From Rhodospirillales bacterium (GTDB lineage Bacteria > Pseudomonadota > Alphaproteobacteria > Micavibrionales > Micavibrionaceae), in assembly GCA_020638295.1 (NCBI GenBank), contig JACKIU010000001.1, forward strand, positions 744,001-808,000: DNA of 64,000 nt, written 5' to 3'. Below are positions 7,509-14,833 of this stretch, in pieces. A program made the position numbers and the translations under genes. Position 1 is the stretch's first letter, and each line of letters opens with the position of its first letter. The notes beneath the pieces were generated by a model. That model ran no database searches. It was not told where the DNA came from and was given only the letters and a program-made list of their open reading frames with translations.

Positions 7509-7538
7509 TTAGACAAAAAACACAAAAACCTGTATAAT
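7509..7538 (+). promoter_or_regulatory. Candidate sigma-70 promoter of the carboxypeptidase gene
   Basis: TTAGAC at 7509-7514 and TATAAT at 7533-7538 with an 18-nt spacer, about 100 nt upstream of the chosen ATG at 7636. Apart from this and the operator-like sites, I see nothing else in the 309-nt gap between the phasin gene and this gene. Confidence 0.5.
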
Positions 7539-7635
7539 TGAACTCGGACATTCTAAGGTTTTGAGAGTGCCCTTTTGCGGGTTCTTAAATCTTCACCATC
7601 ACAGCAGGCGCGACGTGAGCGAATTCAGGATTTTT

Positions 7636-8994
7636 ATGACCCTTTTTGTGTTTGTTCTTACGCTTTTTGTCGTAAGCACGGGCTTTCATACAGACGCATG
7701 GGCCGAGGGTAATCCCAAATATGCCTCTATCGTGATGGATGCCGATACGGGGCTGATCCTGTATCAGCGCTATGCCGATAAATCCTTGCACCCGGCGTCC
7801 CTGACCAAGGTGATGACGCTGCTTTTGACTTTCGAAGCTTTGGAGCAAGGGCGAATCAGTTTGAATGACCGTGTGCGGATTTCAAACCACGCCGCGAATA
7901 TGGTGCCCAGTAAGTTGGGACTGTCGCCCGGTTCGAGCATCCGGGTCAAAGACGCGATTTACGCACTGGTGACCAAATCGGCCAACGATGTTGCTGTCGC
8001 GCTGGCCGAACATCTGGCCGGGTCTGAACGTAATTTCGCCCAGCGCATGACCAACAAAGCCCAGGAGATTGGCATGACGCGCACGCGGTTCGTCAATGCG
8101 TCGGGCCTGCATGACACGCGTCAGGTCAGCACTGCGCGCGATATGGCCAAGATGGCGCGCTATGTTATTCAGGTGCACCCAGATTATTACCGTTATTTTT
8201 CCCGCAAAAATTTTACCTATAACGGCAATACCTATCGCAATCATAACCGATTGATGGATACTTATTCCGGGATGGACGGGATGAAGACAGGCTATGTGGC
8301 GGCGTCGGGTTTTAACCTGATTGCCTCGGCCATGCGCGGGGACCGACGGCTTATCGGCGTGGTGTTTGGCGGGCGCAGCTCCAAAACGCGCAATGAGCAC
8401 ATGAAAGAACTTCTGGATGCAGGATTTGGTAAGATCAAGGATCTCCGCGTTGCCAAAGCGCAAGTGCCGTTGCCGACGCGCAAACCGGCGATTGCCCAAG
8501 CTTATGCTGCACTGAGCAGTCCGGCGATTCAGCGAGGATTTGAGCGGTTGATCGGTGAGGGCGATTCTGATCCGGCCAGTTCACGGCGCATTGAAACCGG
8601 GCTGATGGCGATTGCCGCACATACGGGCGAGACACCGTCGGCGTACAATGCTTCACCGGAAATTCGACTGGCCTCGACCGCGCCACAGGCCGAAAGTCAC
8701 TATCAAGCCCCCAGCGTTACATCTGGAACACCGGAGCCCGTTTTGACCAATCACCGGGAATCGTGGTCGGTACAGATCGGCGCGTTTACCAGCCGGGCGG
8801 CGACCGACCAGGCCATTCAAAAGACATTGAAAAAACTGCCCTACCCGTATTCAAAAGCCCAGCCGACGATTGCGCCGTTGCGCACTGCGGATGGGTGGCT
8901 GTTCCGGGCACGGCTGAGCGGTTATACCAAAAATGAAGCGATCGCCGCATGTGATTTTATTCGCGATTGCCTGCCCGTCGCTCCTCAAAACTAA
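7636..8994 (+). CDS. D-alanyl-D-alanine carboxypeptidase (peptidase S11) with C-terminal SPOR domain
   Basis: Periplasmic penicillin-binding protein that trims the terminal D-Ala of peptidoglycan stem peptides. 452 residues. Signal peptide (MTLFVFVLTLFVV...AWA|EG), S11 catalytic domain (about 27-260) with SxxK in 'HPASLTKVMT', SxN in 'TKSANDVAVALAEH' and KTG in 'GMKTGYVAASG', then a disordered linker, then a C-terminal SPOR domain (about 370-450: 'WSVQIGAFTSRAATDQAI', 'GWLFRARLSGYT') that should bind denuded glycan at the septum. The open frame extends to a TTG at 7561 and a GTG at 7615, but the ATG at 7636 has AGGA at the right distance and starts the signal peptide. A prepilin-like gene follows after 12 nt. 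Confidence 0.94.
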   Translation: MTLFVFVLTLFVVSTGFHTDAWAEGNPKYASIVMDADTGLILYQRYADKSLHPASLTKVMTLLLTFEALEQGRISLNDRVRISNHAANMVPSKLGLSPGSSIRVKDAIYALVTKSANDVAVALAEHLAGSERNFAQRMTNKAQEIGMTRTRFVNASGLHDTRQVSTARDMAKMARYVIQVHPDYYRYFSRKNFTYNGNTYRNHNRLMDTYSGMDGMKTGYVAASGFNLIASAMRGDRRLIGVVFGGRSSKTRNEHMKELLDAGFGKIKDLRVAKAQVPLPTRKPAIAQAYAALSSPAIQRGFERLIGEGDSDPASSRRIETGLMAIAAHTGETPSAYNASPEIRLASTAPQAESHYQAPSVTSGTPEPVLTNHRESWSVQIGAFTSRAATDQAIQKTLKKLPYPYSKAQPTIAPLRTADGWLFRARLSGYTKNEAIAACDFIRDCLPVAPQN

Positions 8995-9006
8995 AGAAGG
9001 TCTAAA

Positions 9007-9783
9007 ATGAGAAAACCTTTTTCTTTACCGCCGGAGCAAAATTCCGAACATGGGAATGTGTTGTTCATTATCCTGCTGGCGATTGTTTTGATCGGTGCGT
9101 TGACCGCAGCCATCCAGTCCAGCAACCGCAGCGAAGGGTCAAATATCGATGCGGAAACGCTGGTCATCCGCGCCAGCGAAGTGCAGCGTTACGCTTCGGA
9201 ACTGGAGCGGGCGGTGACCTATATCATGCATAATGGCAAGAGCGAATCCGACATCCGTTTTGCCCACCCGGATGCGCATTCTGATTATGGCGATTTGAGC
9301 GCGGATGCCGACCCGTCGGACCAGGTTTTTCATGGCGATGGTGGCGCGGCCAGTTATCGCGCGCCGCCAAGCGGGATTAACGACGGCAGTGCGTGGGAAT
9401 TTTACGGCGGAACGCATATCCCCGGTATGGGCACGACCAGCCGTGCCGAGTTGATTGCCGTTTTGCCGAATGTTACGCAAGATTTTTGTGACAGGATTAA
9501 TACACTGAACGGGCAGCCGCTGATCACGCCCGACCCGCCCGGTCCACCGGAAGATACGGGCGCTGCGACGGCTTCGGGACTTGATCCGGGGAATTGTCTG
9601 GCGATTGGTGCACTCGGGCGGTTTGATAACGCGCAGCAATTTTATTCGATCATCAACAGCGTTGATGAAGCCAGCTTTACACAAGACCCGAACACAGGCG
9701 GTGTGCGGCCCGCGCCGCAGGCCTGCGTGAAATGCGCAGTCGGGAGCGCATATCATTTCTATCATGTGCTGTTAGCGCGGTAG
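9007..9783 (+). CDS. Prepilin-like (PilX/GspK-type N-terminus) anchored protein, paralogue 2
   Basis: 258 residues; second member of the family at 2895 and 58691. A polar head ends in His15-Gly16-Asn17, then a hydrophobic helix 'VLFIILLAIVLIGAL'. Shared markers follow: 'ELERAV..IM', 'SDIRF', 'HGDGGAASYRAPP', 'WEFYGG', 'AELIAVLPNV', 'FCDRIN', and the ending 'AYHFYHVLLAR', with a CVKC pair just before it. A Pro-rich loop near residue 180 is specific to this copy. AAGG lies 6 nt before the ATG. It lies 12 nt downstream of the SPOR carboxypeptidase and so is probably in one operon, which places this copy in a cell-wall context. Identity to the other copies is low; exact role unknown. Confidence 0.7.
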   Translation: MRKPFSLPPEQNSEHGNVLFIILLAIVLIGALTAAIQSSNRSEGSNIDAETLVIRASEVQRYASELERAVTYIMHNGKSESDIRFAHPDAHSDYGDLSADADPSDQVFHGDGGAASYRAPPSGINDGSAWEFYGGTHIPGMGTTSRAELIAVLPNVTQDFCDRINTLNGQPLITPDPPGPPEDTGAATASGLDPGNCLAIGALGRFDNAQQFYSIINSVDEASFTQDPNTGGVRPAPQACVKCAVGSAYHFYHVLLAR

Positions 9784-9840
9784 ATTTTAAAGGTATTTTT
9801 CTCGATTAACCTATAGTCATTTAGATTAAAATCATAAGCC

Positions 9841-10239
9841 TTATTGGACTGTACGGATTTTGGAAACACTAAAATAGTGGCAAGTGATCTGTTCGGGCTG
9901 GCCGTTTGTATCGACAGGTTGTTGTTCCAAGGCATTGAATTTTCTTTTTTTAGTAACGAAATACCCGTCTATTTCGACAATTCTGTCAGAAAATTGTTCC
10001 AGAGATATATTGGCTAATTTGCTTTGGAATTCAACACCGAACTGTTGGCCGTTGTCAGATCCCGTGAATGTGTGGGAATAACATAGCGAAGGCACATGTT
10101 TAGCTTGTGCTGTCCACTGGATGGTGCCTGTAAAGCTTTGAGTTTCACCCCTCTCACAACCCACCAAAAACCCGGTCAGTAAAAACGCCAAAAGCTTGCA
10201 CGTTCCCGCCGCTTTAGAAACTCCTGCCTTCCTTGTCAT
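9841..10239 (-). CDS. Putative lipoprotein, unknown function
   Basis: 132 residues with a lipoprotein signal peptide: basic head, hydrophobic stretch 'LLAFLLTGFLVGC' and lipobox LVGC (Cys28). The mature part has further Cys ('SLCYSH', 'ITCHYF') and no motif I recognise. Lower GC than its neighbours. It stands between the prepilin-like gene at 9007 and the FlgO-like pair, with gaps on both sides, so probably monocistronic. Confidence 0.6.
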   Translation of the reverse strand: MTRKAGVSKAAGTCKLLAFLLTGFLVGCERGETQSFTGTIQWTAQAKHVPSLCYSHTFTGSDNGQQFGVEFQSKLANISLEQFSDRIVEIDGYFVTKKRKFNALEQQPVDTNGQPEQITCHYFSVSKIRTVQ

Positions 10240-10275
10240 GTACGTCCCTTTCCGTCGAACTGGACAATGCCGATT

Positions 10276-10839
10276 TTAATTCTCCATACGGACGATTTTG
10301 GGCTGAGGCTTGGCCAGCTCTGCGGTTTCGCGGTTGAGCGGCATGATGTAATCGTAGGACGCAATCACCCGCCCGGCGCGCGTATCGACGATGCGCAGAC
10401 TGACATCCATTTCAATGCGGCGGCGCAAATAGCTTCCCGACAGAACAAAGTCCGGTTTTTCACCCTGCGTGATTGAGGGTTTGAGATAGTTGGCGCCCGC
10501 GCCGGTGGCCACACGTGAAAGATCCATCCGGTAGCCGAGTTGCGACAGGCGGATGCCGATTTCTTCCGGGATCATTTTGCTGATGGTTGAGCTCATACCG
10601 GGTTGTTTTGTATCGCTTAAGGGTTCGGCGATCATCAGATCTCCGCGACCGATGAAGGTGCGGGCTTGCTGGATGAGATAATCGGCCGCTGCGTAATTTT
10701 GCTCTTTAAAGTTGGTTTCGCTTTGCGGAAAAATACCATAGGTCGCCGTATCGAGCATTTCAGAAGAACATCCGCCGCCCAAGCCCAGCGCGGCCAGAGC
10801 GAGCAGACAGGTTTTTGACAAGGCGGAACGCTTAGTCAT
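10276..10839 (-). CDS. FlgO-family outer-membrane lipoprotein
   Basis: 187-residue lipoprotein (signal with lipobox LGGGC, Cys near residue 23 from the chosen ATG at 10839). The body matches the FlgO domain: 'AADYLIQQARTFIGRGDLMIAEPL', 'IPEEIGIRLSQLGYRMDLSR', 'PDFVLSGSYLRRRIEMDVSL' and 'RIVDTRAGRVIASYDYIMPL'. In Vibrio, FlgO is an outer-membrane protein needed for stable flagella. Much longer readings of this frame run back through the upstream gene and have no signal peptide. The ATG overlaps the 3' end of the upstream lipoprotein gene by 8 nt. No flagellar genes are in the window, so a motility role is inference. Confidence 0.78.
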   Translation of the reverse strand: MTKRSALSKTCLLALAALGLGGGCSSEMLDTATYGIFPQSETNFKEQNYAAADYLIQQARTFIGRGDLMIAEPLSDTKQPGMSSTISKMIPEEIGIRLSQLGYRMDLSRVATGAGANYLKPSITQGEKPDFVLSGSYLRRRIEMDVSLRIVDTRAGRVIASYDYIMPLNRETAELAKPQPKIVRMEN

Positions 10840-11515
10840 TATAGTTCTTGTCCGTATCGGCAGGCGGTGCCTCGTGGCCGGAGCATTGTTTTGGATCAAC
10901 TTCGCGCGGGCGTTCATGCAGATGAGCATAACCGGCGGGCTTAAAGCCGTAAAGCGGGAGGTCCTGCATGGTTGAAACCTTTTTACCGATGATGTCGTCT
11001 TCAACGACGGCAAGCACCAGCTCCATAGGCTTCGAAGGTGGCAGGAAGTCGCCGTCCTTATTCGGGTGGGCGGCTTCATCGTTGAAGCCCGTCAGGGATT
11101 CGGCCTGCGGCTTTTCAGCCGGATCATAAGCCGAGTAAAAGAGTTCCGTACCTTCTTCGGCATTGGCCGCCAAGGTCACGCCCGCCGCACGCAGTTCTTC
11201 GCGCAGGGCAAAATCATAGGCCGAAGCAAAGGGGCCGGGATTGATATCCGTGGTTAAGAAAACCGGTGCGCCCAGCATATCGTGGGCTTCGGCGCGCAGG
11301 ACGAGATCACTGACCGCCTTGCGCCAGCTTTCCTGAACAGCGGCATTTTGTTTGGCGCTGTAACCGTAGCCGATAGCGGACGCTTCAGGGCCCGGCGGGG
11401 CCTTATACATTTTCTGGTGATGGGCATAGCCGGAAGGCATATAGGTGGGGTCCCAGAGCGGTTTACACCCGGTCAGAGCCAAGGCCAGCATCGAAGAGAG
11501 AACAACAGTGCGCAT
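10832..11515 (-). CDS. Putative lipoprotein paired with the FlgO-like gene
   Basis: 227 residues, lipobox LTGC at Cys17 ('MLALALTGC'). I recognise no family. A region 'NAAVQESWRKAVSDLVLRAE' and 'APVFLTTDINPGPFASAYDFALREELRAAGVTLA' looks like an alpha/beta domain with similarity in style to FlgO/TolB-N-like folds: a pattern that asks for a paired amphipathic helix and strand. The rest is Pro/Asp-rich and probably disordered, with a Cys near the end. Translationally coupled to the FlgO-like gene by an 8-nt overlap, so the two products probably act together at the outer membrane. Confidence 0.65.
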   Translation of the reverse strand: MRTVVLSSMLALALTGCKPLWDPTYMPSGYAHHQKMYKAPPGPEASAIGYGYSAKQNAAVQESWRKAVSDLVLRAEAHDMLGAPVFLTTDINPGPFASAYDFALREELRAAGVTLAANAEEGTELFYSAYDPAEKPQAESLTGFNDEAAHPNKDGDFLPPSKPMELVLAVVEDDIIGKKVSTMQDLPLYGFKPAGYAHLHERPREVDPKQCSGHEAPPADTDKNYND

Positions 11516-11618
11516 AGTAAAAATCCTGATTCAAATGAGAACGATCTGAAAGCGTAAAACGTTTCAACGTTGGTTAGTTTACCAATAATGTACTGGGGCG
11601 TACAGGGGTTTTGGTGTC

Positions 11619-13178
11619 TTACGCTGCTTCGTTTTTCATTTTGGCGATCGAGCCGGTGGTGGAGTGGCCTTCATAGACCGGCATCACATTCACTTCTCCG
11701 CCATAGGCCTGCACGGTCGGGCTTTCCGGGATCTGGTCAACCGTGTAATCGCCGCCTTTGAAATAAATGTCGGGTTTGAGGGTTTCCAATAGCGCGATAG
11801 CGGTATTGTCATCGCCGTCTTGATCCGCGCCGAACAGTACGACCATATCGACAGAACCGAGTGCGGCCAAAACGGCGGCGCGAGAATCTTCATCATGGAC
11901 CGGGCGCTCAGGACCTTTGAGGGCTTTCACCGATGTGTCTTTATTTAATCCGACAATCAGGCGGTCACAATGATCGCGGGCGTTGTTCAGGTAAGAGACA
12001 TGGCCGTAATGGAGAATATCGAAGCAGCCATTGGTAAAGCCGACCTTTAGCCCGCGCGCTTTCCAGCGGCGAATATGTTCGGCGGCTTCGGCCCATCCGG
12101 CCTCGCTGTGGCCGAGAATATCGCCTTTGCGGGCGCGGTCATGTTTTTGCGCCTCAATCCCTGCGCGGGTCATGATATCACCATGATCACTGGTCAGGGC
12201 CTTTGCCAGTTCAGTGCGACGGATGGAGGCGGTGCCAACCTTGGTGACGACAACAGAACCGGCGAGATTGGCCAGAGCTGCGGCTTGTTCGAGTGTTCCT
12301 CCGGCAGCCAATGCTGCGGCGATGGTCGCGATCACGGTGTCGCCGGCGCCGGAAACGTCAAAGACTTCGATATCGGTGGTGCGCAGATGAACAGGCTCCG
12401 CACCCGCCCTGATCACACTCATCCCATCGCCGGAGCGGGTGGCGACAACGGCCTCGATACCGCATTCTTCGATCAATGTCGTCGCTGCGGCCATGATATC
12501 TTCGTCGGTCGATACGGGAGCGCCGCGGGTAGCTTCGCTGAGTTCTTTCTTATTCGGCGTGAGTGCGGTCGCGCCTCGATAGATAGAGAAGTCCCGTCCC
12601 TTGGGATCAACAATGACCGGGACGTTTTGTTCGCGGGCGGCTTCAATAATTCGGATGAGCGTCTCAGGACACAGCAATCCCTTGCCGTAATCGGAGATAA
12701 TCAAGGCCCCTACACTTTTCAGAGCCGCTTTGGTTTTTTTAACCAGCTGTTCAGCCAGTTCCTCGCTGAGCGGATTTTTATGTTCAAAATCAGTGCGCAG
12801 AAGTTGCTGGTGCCCGGCGAGAAAGCGGCTTTTGACCGTTGTAGGACGGTTCGTATCAATAAAAAGACCTTCGCCACTGAAGCCGAGTTTTTCGATCTGG
12901 GTTTTTATGGCCGTGCCTTGTTCGTCATCGCCGATCACCGCGATGATATTTGCGCCCGTTTCGAGGCCTACGAGGTTGGCCAGCGCATTCCCTGCCCCAC
13001 CGAGCATTTGATCTTCGCGTTTGATGGCCAGAACCGGGACCGGGCTTTCGGGAGAAATCCGGTCAACCTCGCCATAAATAAAACGATCGAGCATGATATC
13101 GCCGATCACCAAAACCTTTGCGTTTGGCATTTTTTCGATGATCGAGCCGAGCTGTTTTTCCGACAGATTCAGAGTCAT
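11619..13178 (-). CDS. hldE: Bifunctional heptose-7-phosphate kinase / heptose-1-phosphate adenylyltransferase HldE
   Basis: Makes ADP-D-glycero-beta-D-manno-heptose for the LPS inner core. 519 residues. The N-terminal PfkB-type kinase (about 20-330) has 'VIGDIMLDRFIYGEVDRISPE', 'GGAGNALANLVGLE', 'LTPNKKELSEAT' and the catalytic 'DVSGAGDTVIA'. The C-terminal nucleotidyltransferase (about 370-515) has 'VGFTNGCFDILHYGHVSYL', the HxGH signature being HYGH. The ATG at 13178 has GGAA 7 nt upstream; an upstream in-frame ATG at 13229 lacks a site. Both domains are complete. The presence of heptose synthesis implies a heptose-containing LPS. Confidence 0.96.
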   Translation of the reverse strand: MTLNLSEKQLGSIIEKMPNAKVLVIGDIMLDRFIYGEVDRISPESPVPVLAIKREDQMLGGAGNALANLVGLETGANIIAVIGDDEQGTAIKTQIEKLGFSGEGLFIDTNRPTTVKSRFLAGHQQLLRTDFEHKNPLSEELAEQLVKKTKAALKSVGALIISDYGKGLLCPETLIRIIEAAREQNVPVIVDPKGRDFSIYRGATALTPNKKELSEATRGAPVSTDEDIMAAATTLIEECGIEAVVATRSGDGMSVIRAGAEPVHLRTTDIEVFDVSGAGDTVIATIAAALAAGGTLEQAAALANLAGSVVVTKVGTASIRRTELAKALTSDHGDIMTRAGIEAQKHDRARKGDILGHSEAGWAEAAEHIRRWKARGLKVGFTNGCFDILHYGHVSYLNNARDHCDRLIVGLNKDTSVKALKGPERPVHDEDSRAAVLAALGSVDMVVLFGADQDGDDNTAIALLETLKPDIYFKGGDYTVDQIPESPTVQAYGGEVNVMPVYEGHSTTGSIAKMKNEAA

Positions 13179-13389
13179 AATATTTCCATATTGCTGTTTT
13201 ATCCCGTTTTCAGGGTTTTTTATGTGCAAAACCCGTAAAAACCCCGTTTTTATGCCTGTTTGTTAGGATTTCGTCAATCTTTGTGAGGTTTAATGGAGGG
13301 GTGTATTTTTCACGTGTGTCTGCGCGGGACCCTTATAAAAAAAGCCGACATAAACGGCAAAACCGCGCTTCAGGAAGGATTATAGTCTT

Positions 13390-14316
13390 ATGCATAAGAG
13401 GGGCTTTTTTAAATCGATTATTCATGTGCTTGAACGCCGCCGTGTTGGCGAGTTGCTGGTTTCCAAGGGAATCATTACCCCTGATCAGCTCCGTGATGCG
13501 TTGCGCTCGCATAAACAGACACGTCAGCCCTTAGGGCAAATTTTCCTTGAAGAATCCCTGATTTCCAGACGAGAACTGGCATTTATTCTGGCTAAACAAA
13601 CCGCTTTGCGCAGCTGTGCGACCTTGCTGTTATGTCTGGTTTCCCTGACGGGTGCCACCAAAAAATCGCGCGCCGATATGGTTCGGGATGTGTCGGCACA
13701 AATCCAGTTGGTCAGTGCGCGCGCGGATTTTGCCCGCGTGGCCGCCTATCCGGCTTTTTACGGAACTGAGGAAAAACGTTCGACGAACTTGAGCGCTTTT
13801 ACCAAATGGACGGCGATGTTTAACCGGTTTGAACGTCAGTTAAAACAAGACGCTTCGGCGCGTATCGTTCGTGAGTGGCAGGAAAATCTGCGCGGCATTG
13901 AAGGGCAGAGCCTGAAAGCCATGGCGGAGCGGGTCAACGATCTGGTGAATGAAAAGCGCTATATCAACGATTCGAAAAACTGGGGTCAGTCCGATTACTG
14001 GGCGACGCCGGTTGAGTTCTTGCAGCGCGGTGGCGATTGTGAAGATTTCGCCATCATGAAATATGCAGCGCTGCGCTCTTTGGGTGTGCCGGAAGAGCGG
14101 CTCCGCGTGGCGATCGTTCAGGATACGCAGAAAAATATTCCGCATGCGGTGTTGGTAGTTTACACTGAAAATGGCGCATATTTGCTGGACAATCAGATTA
14201 AAAGCCTGATCAGTGCAGAGCAAGGTTCGCGCTATCGCCCTATTTATTCGATTAACCGTCAGGCCTGGTGGCTGCATAGCGCGCCGAGCAAAACGATCAT
14301 CGCCAGCGCGAATTAA
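13390..14316 (+). CDS. MshEN-like domain - membrane span - LapG-like (BTLCP) cysteine protease fusion
   Basis: 308 residues in three parts. Residues 16-70 resemble the MshEN/GspE-N c-di-GMP-binding module, two repeats: 'RRVGELLVSKGIITPDQL' and 'PLGQIFLEESLISRRELAF' ending AKQ. Residues 72-90 form one hydrophobic span ('LRSCATLLLCLVSLTGAT'). Residues 97-300 form a bacterial transglutaminase-like cysteine protease of the LapG type: 'LSAFTKWTAMF', catalytic Cys217 in 'RGGDCEDFAIMKY', His252 in 'IPHAVLVV' and Asp267 in 'YLLDNQ'. LapG releases large adhesins from the cell surface under control of the c-di-GMP receptor LapD. Here sensor and protease may be one protein with a cytoplasmic sensor and periplasmic protease. 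AGGAAGG lies about 10 nt before the ATG. No adhesin or LapD gene is nearby. Confidence 0.8.
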   Translation: MHKRGFFKSIIHVLERRRVGELLVSKGIITPDQLRDALRSHKQTRQPLGQIFLEESLISRRELAFILAKQTALRSCATLLLCLVSLTGATKKSRADMVRDVSAQIQLVSARADFARVAAYPAFYGTEEKRSTNLSAFTKWTAMFNRFERQLKQDASARIVREWQENLRGIEGQSLKAMAERVNDLVNEKRYINDSKNWGQSDYWATPVEFLQRGGDCEDFAIMKYAALRSLGVPEERLRVAIVQDTQKNIPHAVLVVYTENGAYLLDNQIKSLISAEQGSRYRPIYSINRQAWWLHSAPSKTIIASAN

Positions 14317-14326
14317 TTCATATTTT

Positions 14327-14830
14327 TTATCGTTCTTCAAATCGCGCCTCGGCGCGATTTTTTGTGACGTGTCCGGCTTTAAAAGTGTGGGCGTTCATAC
14401 AAATATAAACGCCAGTCTCCAGTTTTTGGGCCTGCGCAATCGCATAGCCAAGATTAAAACCGGCATCACTCATTGCGAATTCTTTCAGCGGAATCATTGA
14501 GCCGGTGAGAACGATAGTTTTATTTGCATTCGCTAATTGTGCATGAAGATACGCCGCCGTTTCCGTCATCGTATTTGTGCCGTGCGTAATAATTACTTTC
14601 TGAAGGGCACTGTCTTTTATGGTTTGTACAATTTTTTGACGGATTTCATCTGTAATATCGCCGCTATCCAACATACATATCGTCTCAAATTGCGTTATTA
14701 GATGCGGCCTGACTTTCACATTTATGTATTCGGGAATAATCGTTGTTTTATTCGGCTCTGCTGTTTCATGCGGCGGGAAATATTCAGAATCAATTGTTCC
14801 ACCAGTGATTATGAAGTGTATTTTATCCAT
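14327..14830 (-). CDS. Short asparaginase-like protein (N-terminal domain only)
   Basis: 167 residues, matching only the N-terminal half of L-asparaginases (full enzymes have about 330). Both active-site segments are present: 'FIITGGTIDSEYF' with the first Thr nucleophile, and 'KVIITHGTNTMTETAAYL' with the second Thr-Asp/Asn region, plus 'IVLTGSMIPL'. The C-terminal domain that completes the tetramer interface is missing. A few such free-standing short proteins are known, so this may be a real family and not a truncation. The ATG is 3 nt after the pyk stop, so it is co-transcribed with pyk. Lower GC than pyk suggests separate origin. Activity cannot be assumed. Confidence 0.72.
   Translation of the reverse strand: MDKIHFIITGGTIDSEYFPPHETAEPNKTTIIPEYINVKVRPHLITQFETICMLDSGDITDEIRQKIVQTIKDSALQKVIITHGTNTMTETAAYLHAQLANANKTIVLTGSMIPLKEFAMSDAGFNLGYAIAQAQKLETGVYICMNAHTFKAGHVTKNRAEARFEER
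14340..14363 (+). terminator. Rho-independent terminator after the LapG-like gene
   Basis: Perfect 9-bp stem AATCGCGCC/GGCGCGATT with a 2-3 nt loop and a T6 tail. It lies inside the last codons of the convergent asparaginase-like gene, so the same bases code for its C-terminus. Confidence 0.75.
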
Positions 14831-14833
14831 CTT

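Noticed and set aside
12075..13238. A 387-codon open frame antisense to hldE.
   Set aside because: Complete overlap with a well-conserved gene and no recognisable domain; similar mirror frames lie opposite the acyl-CoA dehydrogenase, nrdA and pyk genes.
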